A stretch of DNA of 64,000 nucleotides, from positions 186,001 to 250,000 of the forward strand of contig JBFWVR010000003.1 in NCBI GenBank assembly GCA_050246635.1, written 5' to 3'. Source of the DNA: JBFWVR01 sp050246635 (GTDB taxonomy: Bacteria; Acidobacteriota; Vicinamibacteria; Vicinamibacterales; UBA2999). The position numbers and the translations under genes were made by a program. Within the stretch, counting starts at the first letter, position 1, and each line of letters opens with the position of its first letter. The notes under the pieces are model-generated. The model searched no databases and had not been told where the DNA came from. It was given only the letters and a program-made list of their open reading frames with translations. Positions 1 to 8,281 of this stretch are shown here, one piece after another.

Positions 1-243
1 CTCGGCGGCCTCCCTGGCGGCGAGATCCTCACGGCCGCCACGGGTGAACTGCTCGATCGCGTCACGGCGCTGTTTCACGAGCATGCCCACCACCTGCAGT
101 TCCTCGGCCTCGTCAAGTGCGCGACCCTTCTCGACCTCACGGTTCGTCAGGGCGGTCTTCAGCATGCGCAGGGCGCCGAGGCGCACGGCCTCCCGCGCCT
201 TCATCGCGGCGGCGATGTCGGTGGTCAGTTGCTGGGCGAGCAT
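1..243 (-). CDS. yqeY: GatB/YqeY domain protein, 3' end outside window
   Basis: The first 81 residues of a YqeY-like protein are visible; the C-terminal part lies beyond base 1. The N-terminus (MLAQQLTTDIAAAMKAREA, then LGALRMLKTALTN) has the helical pattern of YqeY proteins, which resemble the tail domain of GatB. The family's role is not firmly established; a link to tRNA amidotransferases is suggested by homology only. An AAAGGA ribosome site sits 6 bases before the ATG at 243. The gene follows the GNAT gene by 15 bases and is probably the last visible gene of the same transcript. The frame was read directly from the minus strand. Confidence 0.8.
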   Translation of the reverse strand, partial: MLAQQLTTDIAAAMKAREAVRLGALRMLKTALTNREVEKGRALDEAEELQVVGMLVKQRRDAIEQFTRGGREDLAAREAAE

Positions 244-258
244 GATGTGGTCCTTTGT

Positions 259-1302
259 CTAGATGTCGAGGCGGCCGTCGCCGAGCGTGAAGTGCCAGCC
301 TTCGGTGTCGTCGTAGAAGTTGGACGGCACCTTGACGGCGCTGACCTTCACGCCGAGATCGAGATCCGACCGCACGGCAAAGTACCCGGACCGCCGGAGC
401 ACCCGGCGGAAGGCGGCGTGCTGCACGTAGCAGCGGATCTTGTCGGAGTCCTCCGCGCGGGCTTCGCGGTCCACCCAGCGCAACAGCGTCTTCAGGCCCC
501 GTTCGTCGTCCGGGTGGCAGAGGAAGTCGACGATGTGCGTCGCGCGGCCGCGCGGCTCCCGCAGGTGCCGGTACACGGCATAGCCGTTGGTCTCACCGTC
601 ACGCCTGAGCACGGCGACCGAATAGCGCACGTGGGGCGGCTCGATGAACTTCCAGTTCAGGTACGCCTGGTCGCGTCGCACCGCCAGGTCGAGCCGCGGC
701 GCCACCCGTTCCCACAACGCATCCACGTCGCTGTCGAACCGCCGCACGACCTCGACCTGCTCACGCAGCGGCCGCGCGCGCGCCACGACGCGGACGAACG
801 GCAGCGTGAGGGCCGACACCAGGCGGTTCACGGGCAGCGGCCACGACGGTCGCCGCAGCGCCCGGCGGCTGAGCGGCTTCACGAGGCAGGGCACCGTGAT
901 GGGGGACGGCCAGTGCAGCCGCTCCCCGAGCAGGTAGCGCGTGCCTTCCGAGAGGCTGCCGCCCAGCGAGACCCCCGCCTGCCGTTCCCACGCGCGCAGC
1001 AGGGCCTCGCCGAGGCCCCGGCGCTGCCGTTCGGGCGCGACCAGCGGGTCTTCCGTCCACGCGCCCCCCGTGTCGAGCCCGCGGATGGAGACCGTGACCG
1101 GCATCATCGCGTCCGCGGCGATCACGGTCGGGCCTTCCCGGACCACGAGCACCGGCGCCTCCTCGCCGTGGTTGGCGGGGTTGCGTCGCGCCCAGTCCCA
1201 GCGGAGGCGGGCCGACTCGGCGGCCTCGTTGCCGAGCGTACGGCGGTAGAGCTGTTCGACGCCGCGCCGGTCTCCGGCGCCGCACCGTTCGATGTCAGGC
1301 AT
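259..1302 (-). CDS. GNAT-family N-acetyltransferase
   Basis: A 347-residue protein. The acetyl-CoA binding signature QRRGLGEA lies at residues 93-100, after a beta-strand-rich N-terminal half, as expected for a GNAT domain. The remaining 240 residues are longer than a minimal GNAT domain and may form a second GNAT-like or FemAB-like half. Its position downstream of a glycan biosynthesis cassette suggests acylation of an amino sugar made by that cassette, but this is inference; the substrate cannot be read from the sequence. The ATG at 1302 has AAGGA three bases upstream. The gene starts 91 bases after the preceding STN-like gene and is followed closely by yqeY. Confidence 0.75.
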   Translation of the reverse strand: MPDIERCGAGDRRGVEQLYRRTLGNEAAESARLRWDWARRNPANHGEEAPVLVVREGPTVIAADAMMPVTVSIRGLDTGGAWTEDPLVAPERQRRGLGEALLRAWERQAGVSLGGSLSEGTRYLLGERLHWPSPITVPCLVKPLSRRALRRPSWPLPVNRLVSALTLPFVRVVARARPLREQVEVVRRFDSDVDALWERVAPRLDLAVRRDQAYLNWKFIEPPHVRYSVAVLRRDGETNGYAVYRHLREPRGRATHIVDFLCHPDDERGLKTLLRWVDREARAEDSDKIRCYVQHAAFRRVLRRSGYFAVRSDLDLGVKVSAVKVPSNFYDDTEGWHFTLGDGRLDI

Positions 1303-1393
1303 GTGTCCTTGGGGGGCGCAAGACGGGCGCGCGCCTGCAGGAATTGTAGTTCGGGACCGCGAGGCGAGTCAGCGGCCGCCCGCCGGGCCGGGG

Positions 1394-2218
1394 CTACTGC
1401 CCCGGCGGACGACGAACCGGCTGGCCGGGCGTGGGCTGCTGGATGACCCCCGGCGTCGGCGACCCGATGATCTGGAAGCCGTTGGCCGGCTGCTGGGGCG
1501 CCGTCTCATTGGGCATTCCCGGCTGGACCGAGATGACCTGCGGCGGCCCGCCATTCGGATCCGGCTGCAGCGTGATCACGGGCGGCGTGACGTTGCCCCC
1601 TTCGGCCGGCTGCGCAATTTCCCCGGGCTCCTGCGCCTGCCCGGGCTGCGGGAACGTGAACACGCGGCGGCCGCCGACGTCCGACGGATCGTTCTGGTCG
1701 TCCTCGGGCTGCTCGCCGGGCTGGAGGTACTGATCGTCGGGCGCGTCCTGCTGGTCGTCGACGACGCCGGCGGGCGGCCGGATGAACGGCGGCCGCGGAG
1801 GGACGAACCGCTGCGTGCCGGCGCGGCTCCGCGCCGCGCTGGACGCGGCGCCTGGCGGCGGCCCCGCGGGCGCGCTGCTCGAAGCGAGCACGACGATGCG
1901 ATCGAAGACCGAATTGCCCGTGTTGGCGATCGGCCGCGGGGCGGCCATGTAGCCGGCGACGTTGCGCAGCACGATGGCGAGGGCCTCGCGCTCCGGCACC
2001 TGCTCGAGCGTGAGGGTCAGCGGCGCCCCCGTGATCTTGTCGACGTTGACGACGCGGGTGTCGCCGACGCGCTGCCACTCACGCATGATCGTGCTGACCG
2101 GCGCGTTGGTGGCCTGGAGGCTGACCAGGCCGTCCTTGATCTGGAGCGAAACCTGCTGGGCACCGGCGGGGGCCGCCAGCAGCAGCGCGGCGACGACGAA
2201 ACTCAGCGTGCTGCGCAT
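1394..2218 (-). CDS. Secreted protein with STN-like domain and Pro-rich tail
   Basis: About 274 residues: a signal peptide (MRSTLSFVVAALLLAAPAGA), then roughly 75 residues resembling the short N-terminal domain of secretins and TonB receptors (STN, PF07660-like: LQIKDGLVSLQATNAPVST, then PLTLTLEQVPEREALAIVL). The rest is a long Pro/Gln/Gly-rich, probably disordered region. No secretin channel domain follows, so this is not a secretin. Two ATGs lie in tandem at 2221 and 2218; the second was chosen because AAAGG is 6 bases before it and only 3 before the first. It sits 46 bases after the SDR gene, on the same strand. Function is unknown; a periplasmic binding or scaffold role is a guess. Confidence 0.65.
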   Translation of the reverse strand: MRSTLSFVVAALLLAAPAGAQQVSLQIKDGLVSLQATNAPVSTIMREWQRVGDTRVVNVDKITGAPLTLTLEQVPEREALAIVLRNVAGYMAAPRPIANTGNSVFDRIVVLASSSAPAGPPPGAASSAARSRAGTQRFVPPRPPFIRPPAGVVDDQQDAPDDQYLQPGEQPEDDQNDPSDVGGRRVFTFPQPGQAQEPGEIAQPAEGGNVTPPVITLQPDPNGGPPQVISVQPGMPNETAPQQPANGFQIIGSPTPGVIQQPTPGQPVRRPPGQ

Positions 2219-2264
2219 CATGAACCTTTCGATCAGGCCCAGTATAACGCCTGATCCCCACAGT

Positions 2265-3236
2265 TCAGACGTTCGCGCGCCCCCGGAAGTCGGCGACGAC
2301 CCGGGTGATGATCTCGTCCAGCCCGACCTTGGGCTCGTAACCCACAAGTGTCCGTATTTTCGCCAGATCCGGCACCCGGCGCGGCATGTCCTCGAACCCG
2401 GCCTCGTAGGCCTCTTCGTACGGGATCCGCACGATCGGGGACGAGCTGCCCGTGATCGCCTTGACGCGCTCGGCCAGCTCGAGAATGGTCACTTCCTCGA
2501 CGTTCCCGACGTTGAACACCTCGCCCACGGCCGCCGGCTCGGCCATCAGCGCGAGCAGCGCCCCGACGACGTCGCCGACGTAGGTGAAGCTGCGCGACTG
2601 CGAGCCGTCCCCGAACACGGTCAGGGACTCGCCCCGCAGGGCCTGCTTGACGAACGTCGGCAGGACCATGCCGTACTGCCCGGTCTGCCGCGGTCCCACG
2701 GTGTTGAAGAAGCGAACGACGACGACGGGAAGGCCCTTCTCCTTGCAGTAGGCCAGCGCGAGGAACTCGTCGAGCGCCTTGCTGCAGGCGTAGGCCCAGC
2801 GGTGACGGGTGGTGGCGCCCATCACGAGGTCGGCGGTCTCGGTGAACGGCACGTGGGTGCTCTTCCCGTAGACCTCGGACGTCGAGGCGATGAAGACCAG
2901 TTTGCCCTTCTTCGCCGCGTGCCGGAGGATGACCTCCGTCCCGTGCACGTTGGTCTCGATGGTGTGCACCGGCTTCTGCACGATCAGCTTCACGCCCACC
3001 GCCGCGGCCAGGTGGAACACGACATCGGCCCGATCGACCAGCTCCGCGACGAGCCGGTCGTTGAAGACCGAGTCGATCGTGTAGGTCAGGCCCGGGCGGT
3101 CCCGGAGATGGCTGATGTTGTCGATGGCACCGGTGGAGAGGTCGTCGAGCAGCGCGACGTCGTGTCCCGCGTCGAGCAGCGCCTCGGCCAGGTGCGAGCC
3201 GATGAAACCTGCCCCGCCCGTGATCAGGATACGCAT
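2265..3236 (-). CDS. NAD-dependent sugar epimerase/dehydratase (SDR)
   Basis: A 323-residue extended short-chain dehydrogenase/reductase. The nucleotide-binding GGAGFIG is at residues 7-13 and the catalytic YxxxK (YACSK) at 149-153, preceded by STSEVYG. These features fit UDP-glucose 4-epimerase-like or dehydratase-like enzymes acting on nucleotide sugars; the exact substrate is not readable. The ATG at 3236 was chosen because the protein begins there directly with the Rossmann strand MRILITGG; the longer open frame upstream overlaps the aminotransferase gene. It starts 13 bases after that gene's stop, so it belongs to the glycan operon. Confidence 0.85.
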   Translation of the reverse strand: MRILITGGAGFIGSHLAEALLDAGHDVALLDDLSTGAIDNISHLRDRPGLTYTIDSVFNDRLVAELVDRADVVFHLAAAVGVKLIVQKPVHTIETNVHGTEVILRHAAKKGKLVFIASTSEVYGKSTHVPFTETADLVMGATTRHRWAYACSKALDEFLALAYCKEKGLPVVVVRFFNTVGPRQTGQYGMVLPTFVKQALRGESLTVFGDGSQSRSFTYVGDVVGALLALMAEPAAVGEVFNVGNVEEVTILELAERVKAITGSSSPIVRIPYEEAYEAGFEDMPRRVPDLAKIRTLVGYEPKVGLDEIITRVVADFRGRANV

Positions 3237-3249
3237 GGAGATCAGTACC

Positions 3250-4353
3250 TCAACGAGTGGACGACACGACCGCCGCCACCACGGCCGCGACGGCCTCGTC
3301 GGACAGCGAGGGGTACAAGGGGAGGGAGACGACCTCGGCCGTGACGCGATCGGCAATCGGGCAGGCTGACGGCGCCGCCGCGCCGAGTGCCGGTTGCCGC
3401 GGAATCGGCATGGGGTAGTGGATGAGCGTCTCGACTCCACAGCCCCGCATCGCTGCCTGGAACCGGTCGCGGTCCGCGGTCAGCACGGGGAACAGGTGGT
3501 AGACGTGACCGGCGTCGCGCTCGGGCGGCACGGTCACGGCCGCGCCAGCGAGCTGGCGGCGGTAGGTGGCGGCAATGGCCCGGCGGCGGGCCGTCCAGCC
3601 GGCCAGGAACGGCAGGCGCGCCCGCAGGATGGCCGCCTGCAGCTCGTCCAGGCGGCTGTTGATCCCCGGTTCGTCGTGATGGTACCGGCTCGACTGGCCG
3701 CCGTTGCGCAGCCGCCGGATCCGTGCGGCGAGCGCCGCATCGTTGGTGACCACCCCGCCGCCGTCGCCCAGCCCGCCGAGATTCTTGGTCGGGTAGAAGC
3801 TGAAGGCGCCAGCGATGCCGATGGTGCCCACGGGCCGTCCCCCGCACGTGGCGAGATGGGCCTGGCACGCGTCCTCCACGAGCGCGAGCCCGTGCCTGGC
3901 GGCGAGGGGCTGGAGCGCGCCGAGGTCGGCCGGCTGGCCGTAGAGGTGGACCGGCAGGATGGCGCGGGTGCGCGGCGTGATGGCGGCCTCGACGGCGGCG
4001 GGCGCCAGCGTGAGCCGGTCCGGATCGAGATCCGCGAACACGGGCCGCGCGCCCGCCATCAGCACGGCCAGCGCCGTGTAGGCGGCCGAGACCGGCGTCG
4101 TGATCACCTCGTCCCCGGGCCCGATGTCGAGCGCCCGGAGGATGAGCGCGATGGCGTCGGTGCCCGTGCCGACCCCGACCGCGTGCGCCGCGCCGGCGGC
4201 GGTGGCGAACTCGTGCTCGAACGCCTCGACCTCGGGGCCGAGCACGTACCAGCCGCTGTCGACGACGCGGCGGATGGCCTCGTCGATGGCGGCGCGGTCC
4301 TCGGAGGGGTGCAGGGCGTTGAAGGGCACGCGCAGGGCGCCCGCGCCGCTCAC
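3250..4353 (-). CDS. DegT/DnrJ/EryC1/StrS family aminotransferase
   Basis: A 367-residue PLP-dependent aminotransferase of the sugar type. K190 in FYPTKNLGGLGDGG is the expected Schiff-base lysine, and D161 in VEDACQAH is the PLP-ring-binding aspartate. The family transfers an amino group to a keto-sugar nucleotide, giving an amino sugar for surface glycans. The GTG start at 4353 overlaps the TGA of the upstream SDR gene (GTGA), so translation is probably coupled. A longer open frame runs upstream but lies entirely inside that SDR gene. Its partner is probably one of the flanking SDR enzymes, which would supply the keto sugar. Confidence 0.88.
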   Translation of the reverse strand: MSGAGALRVPFNALHPSEDRAAIDEAIRRVVDSGWYVLGPEVEAFEHEFATAAGAAHAVGVGTGTDAIALILRALDIGPGDEVITTPVSAAYTALAVLMAGARPVFADLDPDRLTLAPAAVEAAITPRTRAILPVHLYGQPADLGALQPLAARHGLALVEDACQAHLATCGGRPVGTIGIAGAFSFYPTKNLGGLGDGGGVVTNDAALAARIRRLRNGGQSSRYHHDEPGINSRLDELQAAILRARLPFLAGWTARRRAIAATYRRQLAGAAVTVPPERDAGHVYHLFPVLTADRDRFQAAMRGCGVETLIHYPMPIPRQPALGAAAPSACPIADRVTAEVVSLPLYPSLSDEAVAAVVAAVVSSTR

Positions 4354-5363
4354 GGGTTCACCTCGCCGGTGTCGACGTAGTGCGCCATGTGCTCCCGGTA
4401 GTAGGCGAACGTGCGGCGGAGGCCCTCGGCCAGCGGCACCTCCGGCCGCCACCCGGTGGCGGTCTTGAACAGGGTCGAGTCCGAGTAGAAGCTGCCGATG
4501 TCGATGGCCTTCTTCTCGGACGGCCACTCCACGAAGCGGTAGCGGCCGGTGCCGGCGATCTCGACGAGCAGCCGCACCAGGTCCCGGTGCGCGATGTGCT
4601 CGTCGCCGCCCACGTTGTACACCTGCCCGTTCAGCCGCTCGTCCGCGCCGGCGAGGAGCAGCGCCTCGACCGCGTCGTCCACGTAGATGAAGTCGCGGAT
4701 CTGCGACCCGTCCCCGAAGACCTGCAGCTCCTGGTCCTCGAGCACGAGGCGGATGAACCAGGCGATGAACCCCTGGCGGTTGTGGCGGATCAGCTGGCGG
4801 GGCCCGTACGTGTTCGTCAGGCGCAGGGCGCACGCACGCACGCCGAAGACGTTGTTGTAGACGAGGTGGTAGTACTCGCCGGCGGCCTTGTTGATGCCGT
4901 TCACGTCGACCGGGCGGACGAGGTGCTGCTCGGTCACGGGCAGGAACTCGGGCTTGCCGTAGATCTGCCGGGTGCTGGCGTAGACGACCTTGGTCGCCGG
5001 GTTGTGGCGCCGGCACGCCTCGAGCAGCGTCAGCTGGCTGCGGCAGTTGATGTCGAGGTCCGTGTGGGGATCCCGCATGCTGTCGATGTGGCTCACCTGG
5101 CCGGCGAGGTTGAAGATGATCTCCCGGTCCTGGACCAGGTAGTTCATCGTCGTGCCCTGCCGGATGTCCGCGATGTTCACCCGGACCCGGTCGGTGATGC
5201 CGGCGATGTTGAAGAGGTTGCCGCCGTAGTCGGGGATCAGCGAGTCGACGAGCAGGACGTCCGCGCCGAGGGCGACGAGCCGGTGAGCGAGCGTGCTGCC
5301 AATGAAGCCCAGGCCGCCGGTGATCATGACCCGGCGGCCGGCGTACCAGGGGGCGTAGCTCAC
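4350..5363 (-). CDS. NAD-dependent epimerase/dehydratase with atypical active site
   Basis: A 337-residue extended SDR protein with the dinucleotide-binding GGLGFIG at 16-22 and STRQIYG at 130-136. Where most family members carry the catalytic YxxxK, this one reads NGINK (155-159), so the tyrosine is replaced by asparagine while the lysine stays. The surrounding block, including LTNTYGPRQ and FGDGSQIRDFIYVDD, is otherwise well kept, so this looks like a subfamily feature rather than decay. The GTG start at 5363 overlaps the preceding GT2 stop (GTGA). It probably works on the same nucleotide sugar as the adjacent DegT aminotransferase. The substrate is unknown. Confidence 0.82.
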   Translation of the reverse strand: MSYAPWYAGRRVMITGGLGFIGSTLAHRLVALGADVLLVDSLIPDYGGNLFNIAGITDRVRVNIADIRQGTTMNYLVQDREIIFNLAGQVSHIDSMRDPHTDLDINCRSQLTLLEACRRHNPATKVVYASTRQIYGKPEFLPVTEQHLVRPVDVNGINKAAGEYYHLVYNNVFGVRACALRLTNTYGPRQLIRHNRQGFIAWFIRLVLEDQELQVFGDGSQIRDFIYVDDAVEALLLAGADERLNGQVYNVGGDEHIAHRDLVRLLVEIAGTGRYRFVEWPSEKKAIDIGSFYSDSTLFKTATGWRPEVPLAEGLRRTFAYYREHMAHYVDTGEVNP

Positions 5364-6118
5364 GCGAGGACCGCCCGCGCCGCCCGCTTCAGGTGATCCT
5401 TGCGCACCACCAGCGACCACCAGAGCTTCAGCACGTCGATGCCCGTCTTGAAGATGCGACGGAAGTTGAAGAACTGCGACTTGCCGTGGGTGCGATGGAA
5501 GTGGTGCACCGGCACCTCCGCCACCTTGAACCCCGCGTCGTCGAACTTCTTCATCATCTCGAGGCAGATCACGCCGCTGTTCTTCTCGAGCCGGACCTTG
5601 TCGAAGACCGCACGCCGGATCAGGCGGAAGTCACAATCGACGTCCCGCACCTTGAAGCCGAAGAGCAGCTTGACGGTGTGGTGGTACACGCGGCCGATGA
5701 CGATGCGGTGGAACGGATCGGAGCGGGCGATCTTGTAGCCGTTCACCCAGTCGATGCCCGGCCCCATCTTGTGCCAGAGCAGGGTCATCTCGGCCGGGTC
5801 GTACTGCGCGTCGCCGTCCGTGTAGAACACGAACTCCTTGCTGGCCGTCGCGAAGCCCGTGCGCAGCGCACCCCCGTACCCGCGGTTCTGCGGATGGTGG
5901 ACGATGCGGACGTGGCCCGCGTACTGCACGGCGAGCTCGTCCAGGATCTGCGGGGTCGCATCCTGGCTGCCGTCGTTGACGACGATGACCTCGTAGTCGG
6001 GCGTGAGGGTCGCGGCGACCTGCACGGCACGAATCACGAGGCTCGCAATCGTGCCGCTGTCGTTGTACGCCGGGAAGAACACGCTCAGGCCGGGAGGGGC
6101 GCTCTCAGACTGCTTCAT
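5360..6118 (-). CDS. Family 2 glycosyltransferase (DPM1-like)
   Basis: A 252-residue GT-A fold glycosyltransferase. The N-terminal strand SVFFPAYNDSGTI, VVNDGSQDAT and the metal-binding TDGDAQYD are in the order and spacing of polyprenyl-phosphate sugar transferases. There is no C-terminal membrane domain, only a basic amphipathic end (KLWWSLVVRKDHLKR) that could touch the membrane. The likely role is transfer of a sugar from a nucleotide donor to a lipid carrier; the donor cannot be read. The ATG overlaps the stop of the upstream GT2 gene by 4 bases (ATGA), and the stop overlaps the SDR start. Confidence 0.85.
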   Translation of the reverse strand: MKQSESAPPGLSVFFPAYNDSGTIASLVIRAVQVAATLTPDYEVIVVNDGSQDATPQILDELAVQYAGHVRIVHHPQNRGYGGALRTGFATASKEFVFYTDGDAQYDPAEMTLLWHKMGPGIDWVNGYKIARSDPFHRIVIGRVYHHTVKLLFGFKVRDVDCDFRLIRRAVFDKVRLEKNSGVICLEMMKKFDDAGFKVAEVPVHHFHRTHGKSQFFNFRRIFKTGIDVLKLWWSLVVRKDHLKRAARAVLA

Positions 6119-6939
6119 CGCTCGTTCGAACCGCGGGAATTGTACTCCGAAGACGCGTGCGCGGGCGACGGCGCGGGGCGGGGCTGCCGGCGCAGTCGCC
6201 AGGGCAGCAGGATCGACTCGGCCAGCACCCGCGCGTCGAGTTTCGAGACACCCGCCCGGCGCTCGACGAAGGTGATGGGCGACTCGGCGATGCGCAGCCC
6301 GGCCCGCGCCGCCAGGAACAGCACCTCCACGAGGAAGGCGTAGCCCTCGGAGGAGATGCGATCGATGGGCAGTCGCGCAAGCGCGTCGCGGCGCCAGCAG
6401 CGGTAGCCGCTGGTGCAGTCGTGCACCGCCAGCCCCGTGATGGCGCGGATGTACTGGTTCGCGCAGGCGCTCAGGGCCTTTCGCCGCGCCGGCCAGTTCT
6501 CCACCCGTCCGCCGGGCACGTAGCGCGAGCCCACGACCAGATCGGCGTCCCCGAGCGCGGCGACGAGCGCGGGCAGGTGCGCCGGGTCGTGGGACCAGTC
6601 GGCGTCCATCTGGCAGACGACACCCACGTCGGGCGCCTCGAGCGCGGCGCGGAAGCCGTCGAGATAGGAACGGCCCAGGCCCCGGGGCCCGGTCCGGTGC
6701 AGGACCGTGAGGCGAGGCGACAGGTCGCGCGCGAGCGCGTCAGCGACGGCGCCGGTGCCGTCGGGCGACCCATCGTCGATCACCAGGAGGCGTGTGCCCG
6801 GCTGGCGCAGCACGGCCTCCGCGAGGGCCGGCAGGTTGTCGCGCTCGTTGTAGGTGGGCACGAGCACGAGGATGGCCGTGTGGGGCAGCGGGGGCGTGCC
6901 GGAGGCCCCCGGCCGCGGCTCCGCCCGATCCGTGCTCAT
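6115..6939 (-). CDS. Family 2 glycosyltransferase, polyprenol-phosphate sugar synthase type
   Basis: A 274-residue protein with LVPTYNERDNLPAL, VIDDGSPDGT and QMDADWSHDP, the signatures of dolichol/polyprenol-phosphate mannose synthases. GLGRSYLDGF and DCTSGYRCW, typical of this group, are also present. The tail is Pro/Arg-rich. The ATG at 6939 overlaps the GT4 stop (ATGA); an in-frame upstream start would overlap the GT4 gene more deeply and was not used. It is the second gene of the glycan operon and probably charges a lipid carrier with a hexose. Confidence 0.86.
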   Translation of the reverse strand: MSTDRAEPRPGASGTPPLPHTAILVLVPTYNERDNLPALAEAVLRQPGTRLLVIDDGSPDGTGAVADALARDLSPRLTVLHRTGPRGLGRSYLDGFRAALEAPDVGVVCQMDADWSHDPAHLPALVAALGDADLVVGSRYVPGGRVENWPARRKALSACANQYIRAITGLAVHDCTSGYRCWRRDALARLPIDRISSEGYAFLVEVLFLAARAGLRIAESPITFVERRAGVSKLDARVLAESILLPWRLRRQPRPAPSPAHASSEYNSRGSNER

Positions 6940-7982
6940 GACGCGCCCAGTAACCGCGCGATCACGGCGTCCCACGTGATCAGCCTCGCGCGATCACGCC
7001 CGGCGGCGCCGAGATCGCGCGCGCGGGCCCGGTCGTCGTGCAGCGCGGCGAGGGCGGCGCCGATGGCGTCGGCTCGCGGTTCGGTCACGATCCCCGTGAC
7101 CCCGTCGGTCACGAACTCCAGCGTGCCGCCCGAGTCGCGCGCCGTGACGACCGGCTTCCCCGCGAGGAATGCCTCGAGCGTCGCGAGTCCGTAGTCCTCG
7201 TCGTAGGGCACGTACGCCAGAGCCAGCGCGTCCGCATACAGCCGCACCAGCGTGTCGTCGTCAACGGGGCCGAGGAACTGGACACGATCGCCGACGCCCT
7301 CGGCCTCCGCCAGCGCCTCGTACCGAGCGCGCTGGCTGCCGTCGCCCACCAGCAGGAGCCGCAGGGGCGCCGGCAGCTGGCGGACCGCACGAATCAGGAG
7401 GTCCACGCGCTTGTTCTGCTCCAGGCGCGCCACGGAGAGGACGTAGTCGCCCTGCGCACCCTCGACGAGGCGTGGCGCGAGCACGGGCGGGTGGTACAGC
7501 GGCGCGGACGCCAGCCCGTTGTACTTCTCCAGCCGGGCCGTCACGGTCCGGGAGATGGTGTACAGGGCCCGGCACTCGCCGAGCATCTCCTCGTCGAGCG
7601 CCATGATGCGGTCGCGCAACGCCACGTCCGTCTCGTCGTGGCCGAAGTCGCTGAACTCCGTCCCGGCCAGCTCGTAGGCCGCCCGGTGCTGGTGCACGAG
7701 CCAGCACACCTTGTTGGGATGGCGCACGAAGTAGGTCGGGAACTTCGTCGCGATGACGAGATCGATGGGCCGACCGTTGCTCTCGGAGAGGTCGAGCATG
7801 CGCCACGCCGCCGCGTGCGCCAGGATCTCGTCCTTCGGGTACCACTTGAACGGCACGGCCACCCGATCGGTGCGATAGCCGCGCGCGCGCAGCTCGGTGA
7901 CGAGCTGCCGCACGAGGAGCTCGGCCCCGCCACGCACCAGTGGCACCTGCGTTTCGCACACGAGGACGGTTTCGATACCCAT
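6936..7982 (-). CDS. Family 4 (GT-B) glycosyltransferase
   Basis: A 348-residue GT-B glycosyltransferase. The N-terminal half has a glycine-rich loop (VPLVRGGAELLVRQL) and the C-terminal half shows SVARLEQNKRVDLLI, LLVGDGSQ and the donor-site acidic pattern YDEDYGLATLEAF. It is the first gene of the glycan operon and would add a sugar to a growing surface glycan. The ATG at 7982 was chosen because MGIETVLVCE begins the first Rossmann strand; the longer open frame upstream is Pro/Arg-rich and looks non-coding. No good ribosome site is seen before it. Confidence 0.86.
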   Translation of the reverse strand: MGIETVLVCETQVPLVRGGAELLVRQLVTELRARGYRTDRVAVPFKWYPKDEILAHAAAWRMLDLSESNGRPIDLVIATKFPTYFVRHPNKVCWLVHQHRAAYELAGTEFSDFGHDETDVALRDRIMALDEEMLGECRALYTISRTVTARLEKYNGLASAPLYHPPVLAPRLVEGAQGDYVLSVARLEQNKRVDLLIRAVRQLPAPLRLLLVGDGSQRARYEALAEAEGVGDRVQFLGPVDDDTLVRLYADALALAYVPYDEDYGLATLEAFLAGKPVVTARDSGGTLEFVTDGVTGIVTEPRADAIGAALAALHDDRARARDLGAAGRDRARLITWDAVIARLLGAS

Positions 7983-8215
7983 GCGGGCTGCGGGGGGCCT
8001 CAGGACCGGGGGGAGCCGTCGTCCGGAATCACGGCGTCGCGCGTGGAGGCGCGGGCTGGACGGACGACTTCGAGTCCAGGGCGCCGATGGTAGCACACGG
8101 GTTTTGGCACCCTGGGGCCCGCGCGTGGAGCGTCAAATATCTGGCGCGGTGGTTGTCGTGGGGCGAAGGTAACGCGTAACTTACACGTTCTCAGCTATTT
8201 GCCCACACTTTCGCG
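7983..8215. other. Divergent intergenic region, glycan operon versus dcw cluster
   Basis: This gap of about 230 bases separates two divergently read operons. The dcw promoter begins at 8216. For the minus-strand glycan operon, a TACCAT-like -10 can be read at 8090-8085, without a convincing -35. A short direct repeat GTAAC-GC-GTAAC lies at 8169-8180. No gene is supported here. Confidence 0.4.
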
Positions 8216-8244
8216 TTGACAGTCCCCAGGTGGTCCTCTACCAT
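8216..8244 (+). promoter_or_regulatory. Sigma70-type promoter of the dcw cluster
   Basis: A perfect -35 TTGACA (8216-8221), a 17-base spacer and TACCAT (8239-8244) as -10. Transcription would start near 8250-8252, about 30 bases before the mraZ ATG. This is one of the few consensus promoters in the window and stands directly before the long dcw run. Confidence 0.8.
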
Positions 8245-8248
8245 CCGG

Positions 8249-8273
8249 GTGGAGTTTTGTGGAGCGCAGTGGA
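8249..8273 (+). promoter_or_regulatory. Triple MraZ-type operator boxes
   Basis: GTGGA occurs at 8249-8253, 8259-8263 and 8269-8273, exactly 10 bases apart. MraZ proteins of other bacteria bind short direct repeats spaced by one helical turn in front of their own gene. Here the boxes cover the predicted transcription start and the leader of mraZ, so they probably allow MraZ to control its own operon. Assignment rests on spacing, location and similarity to the TGGG-type boxes described in E. coli. Confidence 0.75.
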
Positions 8274-8281
8274 ATAGAACC

